Origin: Chitinophaga pinensis
GTDB taxonomy: Bacteria; Bacteroidota; Bacteroidia; NS11-12g; UBA955
Direction: 5' to 3'
DNA: 64,000 nucleotides
NCBI GenBank assembly: GCA_945888525.1
Contig: CAMDAF010000008.1
Span: 19,229-83,228 of the forward strand
In this document: positions 59,708 to 64,000 of the stretch, one piece after another
Layout of the letters: every line of letters begins with the position of its first letter
How positions within the stretch are numbered: the first letter of the stretch is position 1
Made by a program: the position numbers and the translations under genes
The notes under the pieces: generated by a model
Database searches by the model: none
What the model was told of the DNA's origin: nothing
The model's input: only the letters and a program-made list of their open reading frames with translations

Positions 59708-61645
59708 ATGTCGGAAATTCAAATCACATTACCAGACGGAAGTGTCAGAAACTATCCCCAAGGTGTAACAGCCCATCAAGTTGCGCAAAGCATAAGCGAA
59801 GGCTTAGCGCGTAACATTATCGCAGCAAAAGTTAACGGAGTAGTCGTGGAAACGGGAAGACCGATAACAGCAGATGCCAATTTGGTTTTGTTGAAATGGG
59901 ACGACAAAGAAGGCAAGCAAACCTTTTGGCATTCGTCTGCCCACCTATTGGCAGAGGCTTTAGAAGCTTTGTATCCAGGAGTAAAATTTGGTATCGGACC
60001 AGCCATTGACAATGGTTTTTACTACGACATCGATTTGGGTGACCACAAATTCAGCAGCGATGATTTTGCCAAACTAGAAGCGAAAATGTTGGAATTGGCC
60101 AGGCAAGAAAATGCTTATGTGCGTAAGGAAGTTTCAAAAGCAGAAGCCCTTGCGTATTTTACCGAAAAAGGCGACCAATACAAATTGGAATTGATTCAAG
60201 ATTTGACAGATGGTGAAATTACATTTTACGAACAAGGCAATTTTACAGATTTGTGCAAAGGACCTCATTTGCCAAACACAGGCTTTATCAAAGCGGTTAA
60301 GTTGTTAAATTTGGCCGGTGCTTATTGGAGAGGTGATGAGAAGAACAAACAACTAACAAGAATTTACGGAATCACTTTCCCTAAAAAATCTGAATTGGAT
60401 GCGCACATGTTGATGCTTGAAGAAGCAAAGAAACGCGACCACAGGTTATTGGGTAAAGAACTAGAGATATTTGCATTTGATGATGACATCGGACCAGGAT
60501 TGCCACTTTGGTTACCTAAAGGCGCTGCCATTATTGAATTGTTAGAAGGATTTGCAAAGAAGACCGAGAAAGACGCTGGTTACATGCGTGTAAAGTCTCC
60601 GCACATTGCAAAAGAGAGCTTGTACATTAAGAGTGGTCACCTACCCTACTACAAAGACAGCATGTTCCCGCCAATGGAATTGGATGGAGTTAATTACTAT
60701 CTAAAGGCGATGAACTGCCCGCACCACCATAAAATATTTGCGGCAACACCTAAATCATACAGAGACCTACCTGTTCGTTATGCTGAATATGGAACATGTT
60801 ACAGATATGAGCAAACGGGCGAATTATTTGGTTTGATGCGCGTGCGTTCTTTACAAATGAACGATGCCCATATTTATTGCACCAAAGCTCAGTTTGAAGC
60901 TGAGTTCAAAGCCGTAAATGAATTGTATTTAAAATATTTCAAGGTATTTGGCATCGACAAATATGTGATGCGCTTTAGCAAACACGACCCTAAGAAACTT
61001 GGTCAGAAGTACATCAATTCACCCGAATTATGGAAAGAGACAGAAGATATGGTGCGCAGTGTTTTGGTTAATGCGAATATTCCCTTTGTTGAAGTTGAGG
61101 ATGAGGCTGCATTTTACGGTCCAAAAATTGACATTCAAGTTTACAGTGCAATTGGCAGAGAGTTTACATTAGCCACCAATCAGGTTGACTTTGCGCAAGC
61201 AGAGCGTTTCGATTTATACTTTATCAATGAGAAAAGCGAAAAGGAAAGACCATTGATCATTCACAGGGCGCCATTGAGTACCCACGAGCGATTCATCGGA
61301 TTCTTGCTAGAGCATTACGCTGGTAAATTCCCATTGTGGTTGAATCCGGAACAAGTGATTGTTCTTCCGATTAGCGAGAAATTTCAAGAATATTCAGAAA
61401 AACTTTTAAATGTCCTAAAAAAGCATGATATTCGCGCCCTCATTGACGACAGGTCGGAAAAAACTGGCAAGAAAATACGCGATGCAGAATTGAAGCGCGT
61501 TCCCTTAATGCTGATTATTGGCGAGAAGGAACAAACGGACAACACTGTAACAGTTAGAAAGCAAGGTGGCGAAGATTTGGGGTCAATGTCAGTTGAAGCA
61601 TTTGTAGCCTATGTGAATGCGGAAATTGAAAAACAATTGAATTAA
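59708..61645 (+). CDS. thrS: Threonyl-tRNA synthetase
   Basis: TGS domain ITLPDGSVRNYPQGVTAHQVAQSIS; MNCPHHHKIF; RYEQTGELFGLMRVRSLQMNDAHIYC. Confidence 0.97.
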   Translation: MSEIQITLPDGSVRNYPQGVTAHQVAQSISEGLARNIIAAKVNGVVVETGRPITADANLVLLKWDDKEGKQTFWHSSAHLLAEALEALYPGVKFGIGPAIDNGFYYDIDLGDHKFSSDDFAKLEAKMLELARQENAYVRKEVSKAEALAYFTEKGDQYKLELIQDLTDGEITFYEQGNFTDLCKGPHLPNTGFIKAVKLLNLAGAYWRGDEKNKQLTRIYGITFPKKSELDAHMLMLEEAKKRDHRLLGKELEIFAFDDDIGPGLPLWLPKGAAIIELLEGFAKKTEKDAGYMRVKSPHIAKESLYIKSGHLPYYKDSMFPPMELDGVNYYLKAMNCPHHHKIFAATPKSYRDLPVRYAEYGTCYRYEQTGELFGLMRVRSLQMNDAHIYCTKAQFEAEFKAVNELYLKYFKVFGIDKYVMRFSKHDPKKLGQKYINSPELWKETEDMVRSVLVNANIPFVEVEDEAAFYGPKIDIQVYSAIGREFTLATNQVDFAQAERFDLYFINEKSEKERPLIIHRAPLSTHERFIGFLLEHYAGKFPLWLNPEQVIVLPISEKFQEYSEKLLNVLKKHDIRALIDDRSEKTGKKIRDAELKRVPLMLIIGEKEQTDNTVTVRKQGGEDLGSMSVEAFVAYVNAEIEKQLN

Positions 61646-61660
61646 AAACTTAATATAATA

Positions 61661-62251
61661 TTGCAAAAGAAACCGTTTAAACCAACCGTAAAGCCAAAAA
61701 AGCCTAGTGGACCTCGCCCAAACCGTGGAAGAAGGGAAGCATTACACCGTATCAATAAATTTATTACGGCGCCTGAGGTCAGAGTAGTTGGTGACGATAT
61801 TGAAAGCGCTGTGCTAAGTTTATCCGCAGCGATGAAATTGGCCGAGCAAGTTGGATTGGATTTGATCGAAATTTCACCAAATGCAGAACCGCCAGTTTGT
61901 AAAATTGCAGATTATAATAAGTTCTTATACGAACAAAAAAAGAAACAAAAAGAACTTAAAGCGAATGCTGTAGTTAATGAAGTTAAAGAAATCAGATTCG
62001 GACCAAACACCGATGAACATGATGTTGACTTTAAATTAAAGCATGCAAGTAAGTTTTTAAATGAAGGTGCTAAAGTGAGAGCCTATGTGTTCTTCAAAGG
62101 ACGTACCATCATTTATAAAGAAAGAGGAGAAGAATTGTTAATGCGTTTTGCCAACAAGCTGATTGAAGAAGGCGTAGCCAAATTGGAATCAACACCAAAG
62201 CAAGAGGGCAAGAAAATGATTATCCTATTAGGACCAACGAAGAAAAAATAA
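61661..62251 (+). CDS. infC: Translation initiation factor IF-3 (TTG start)
   Basis: [61 protein letters not shown]. Confidence 0.95.
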   Translation: MQKKPFKPTVKPKKPSGPRPNRGRREALHRINKFITAPEVRVVGDDIESAVLSLSAAMKLAEQVGLDLIEISPNAEPPVCKIADYNKFLYEQKKKQKELKANAVVNEVKEIRFGPNTDEHDVDFKLKHASKFLNEGAKVRAYVFFKGRTIIYKERGEELLMRFANKLIEEGVAKLESTPKQEGKKMIILLGPTKKK

Positions 62252-62272
62252 AAGTTAATAAATAGTACAGTT

Positions 62273-62473
62273 ATGCCAAAGATGAAGACCAACAGTAGTG
62301 CAAAAAAAAGAGTAAGCATTACAGGCTCAGGAAAAATAAAACGTAAAAAAGCGTTTAAAAACCACATCCTAACCAAGAAAGCAACAAAACGCAAACGCGG
62401 ATTGACCCAAAGTGGACTTGTTAGTGAAGTGGATATGCCGAATATGAGATTTATGCTCACCATCGGTAAATAA
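62273..62473 (+). CDS. rpmI: Ribosomal protein bL35
   Basis: [44 protein letters not shown]. Confidence 0.96.
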   Translation: MPKMKTNSSAKKRVSITGSGKIKRKKAFKNHILTKKATKRKRGLTQSGLVSEVDMPNMRFMLTIGK

Positions 62474-62492
62474 ATAGAGAAACAAACATTGT

Positions 62493-62525
62493 CAGGCCTA
62501 AGTTATTACCTGTGTAATACGCCTG
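62493..62525 (+). promoter_or_regulatory. Hairpin in rpmI-rplT spacer, possible L20 regulatory structure
   Basis: CAGGC ctaa GTtATTAC ctgt GTAATAC GCCTG. Confidence 0.45.
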
Positions 62526-62564
62526 CCATAACTCAAATAACTTAAAAAGTAACAAAGTAAAAAA

Positions 62565-63134
62565 ATGCCTCGTTCAGTTAATCACGTCGCCAGTAAAGCA
62601 CGTAGGAAAAAGGTTCTTAAAATGGCCAAAGGCTATTTCGGAAGAAGGAAAAACGTTTGGACTGTAGCTAAAAATGCTGTAGAAAAAGGTTTAACCTATG
62701 CTTACCGCGACCGCAAACAAAAGAAAAGAAACGTTCGTTCTGTATGGATCGTTCGTATTAATGCTGCCGTAAGAGAATACGGTATGTCTTATTCTGAATT
62801 CATCGGAAAATGCAATGCCACCAACATCACTCTAAGCCGCAAAGCTTTAGCTGATTTAGCATTGAACCACCCAGAAGCTTTCAAAGCAATTATCAATGAA
62901 GTTAAAGATGCTACGCCAGTATCTAGACCAGATAATGCACCAAAAGTAAAAAACACTGCTGCTGCGGTTGTTGAAGCGCCTAAAGCAAAAGCTAAGGCTG
63001 CTCCAAAAGCACCTAAAGCTGAAGTAGTTGAAGTAACTGAAACACCTGCAGTTGATGCAAGTGCTGAAGAAGCTCCAGTGAAGAAAGCAAGAGCAAGCAA
63101 AGCTAAAAAAGAAAACGAACCTACTGCTGAGTAA
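62565..63134 (+). CDS. rplT: Ribosomal protein bL20 with long C-terminal Ala/Lys/Pro-rich extension
   Basis: [55 protein letters not shown]; core ends near AIINEVK, then about 75 aa [18 protein letters not shown]... tail. Confidence 0.95.
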   Translation: MPRSVNHVASKARRKKVLKMAKGYFGRRKNVWTVAKNAVEKGLTYAYRDRKQKKRNVRSVWIVRINAAVREYGMSYSEFIGKCNATNITLSRKALADLALNHPEAFKAIINEVKDATPVSRPDNAPKVKNTAAAVVEAPKAKAKAAPKAPKAEVVEVTETPAVDASAEEAPVKKARASKAKKENEPTAE

Positions 63135-63151
63135 TCAGCAGTCATCATACC

Positions 63152-63182
63152 AAAAAAGGGAAGCTTTTGCTTCCCTTTTTTT
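63152..63182. terminator. Bidirectional terminator after rplT
   Basis: AAAAAAGGGAAGC ttt tGCTTCCCTTTTTTT. Confidence 0.85.
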
Positions 63183-64000
63183 ATGCCTTCATTTTATTCT
63201 TGAATTTTCGCCAAGCCAAGAAAATCGAACCACCTAGACCAATGATTCCCCCAATGATCCAAGGTCCCCATTTGAAACCTTGTTTTTTAGGGATTCCCAT
63301 ATTTCCCATGACCACTTGTTTGTTGGTGTCGGGTTTCGCCTCTGCTTGAGACAAAACAGTGTCACCATATGTAAAGACTATTGACGTATCTATTGGATTG
63401 GCAACAAAAACACTTGGCATAATTGGCGGACCCCAAACATATGGTGAAGGTATTCCCATATAAGAGATTACAGGATAATCAGGAATAGTCCATTCATACT
63501 TAAATGGAAACGAGTAAGTCCACCTTCCATTGGCCAAAGGAGTAAATATAAGGTCACCCATACCCAAATTAACGGAATCTAAACGAAAGATAGCGCCTTT
63601 GGCATCGAATAGTTCTACATCTACCCTTTCACCACTTAATGTCTGAGGTATTGTGACACTGGCCTTGCGGCTGCTGTCAATGTCTACATCAATTGCAAAG
63701 CTATCAATTTTGATTCTCATTTTCGAAATGCAAGCCTCACGGGTACTGGCTTCACTAAATGTCGCATTGAACACCCGCGTCAAATGAACTGAAATCTGTG
63801 ATACGGTCTGTTGACTGCTATCAAGTGCTAATGTATTGTTATTTTGCGCATTTAAAGCTCCTGAGGACATCAACAACAAACCACAAGCGGCGATTGCCCA
63901 TGAAGGCGATAAGATTGTTTTAGGGCTTAAATCGCGGCCCAATTGGGTGCCTGTAAATCGCCCACAAACTTCCGGACCGGCTTTAAAGAAATCAATTATT
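63181..64000 (-). CDS. Membrane-anchored hypothetical protein, truncated by window edge
   Basis: Frame stays open to 64000: IIDFFKAGPEVCGRFTGTQLGRDLSPKTILSPSWAIAACGLLLMSSGAL...; C-terminal TM helix. The ORF-track TTG start at 63942 is internal. Confidence 0.65.
   Translation of the reverse strand, partial: IIDFFKAGPEVCGRFTGTQLGRDLSPKTILSPSWAIAACGLLLMSSGALNAQNNNTLALDSSQQTVSQISVHLTRVFNATFSEASTREACISKMRIKIDSFAIDVDIDSSRKASVTIPQTLSGERVDVELFDAKGAIFRLDSVNLGMGDLIFTPLANGRWTYSFPFKYEWTIPDYPVISYMGIPSPYVWGPPIMPSVFVANPIDTSIVFTYGDTVLSQAEAKPDTNKQVVMGNMGIPKKQGFKWGPWIIGGIIGLGGSIFLAWRKFKNKMKA

Noticed and set aside
62789-63148. 119-aa - strand ORF, Ala/Ser rich
   Set aside because: Antisense of the low-complexity rplT tail.

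Overview
Bacteroidetes-type chromosomal segment (low GC, TAnnTTTG-type promoters, T9SS sorting domains, PorA-like cargo). It is mostly housekeeping: mutY (partial), HU, RNase G, msrBA, ftsH, kbl, anmK, three tandem POT peptide transporters, an ECF sigma factor, recQ, kdsD, manC-like, thioredoxins, ybaB, fhs, DUF58, hutH, lepB, dapB, clpB, two T9SS cargo proteins (one 1.9k aa with PKD domains), murB, hutU, pirin, tRNA-Gly and tRNA-Leu, rseP, hscB, a peptide-type SBP, parA/parB, thrS-infC-rpmI-rplT. The most accessory-like part is about 50.4-52.8 kb, downstream of the two tRNAs: a composite tandem repeat, long hairpins, a secreted orphan and an HTH + PD-(D/E)xK nuclease-like orphan. Other points of interest: a hairpin repeat at two distant sites (44.7 and 52.7 kb), a 21-nt palindromic repeat family at 44.57-44.67 kb, a REP-like element at 44.35-44.5 kb, rplT with a long Ala/Lys/Pro-rich tail, genes whose -7 box lies only 5-9 nt before the start codon (predicted leaderless), and two genes (ECF sigma, murB) whose conserved N-termini require non-canonical AUU/AUC-type starts. 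No CRISPR array, rRNA, integrase or transposase was seen. All family calls come from reading motifs; no database search was run.
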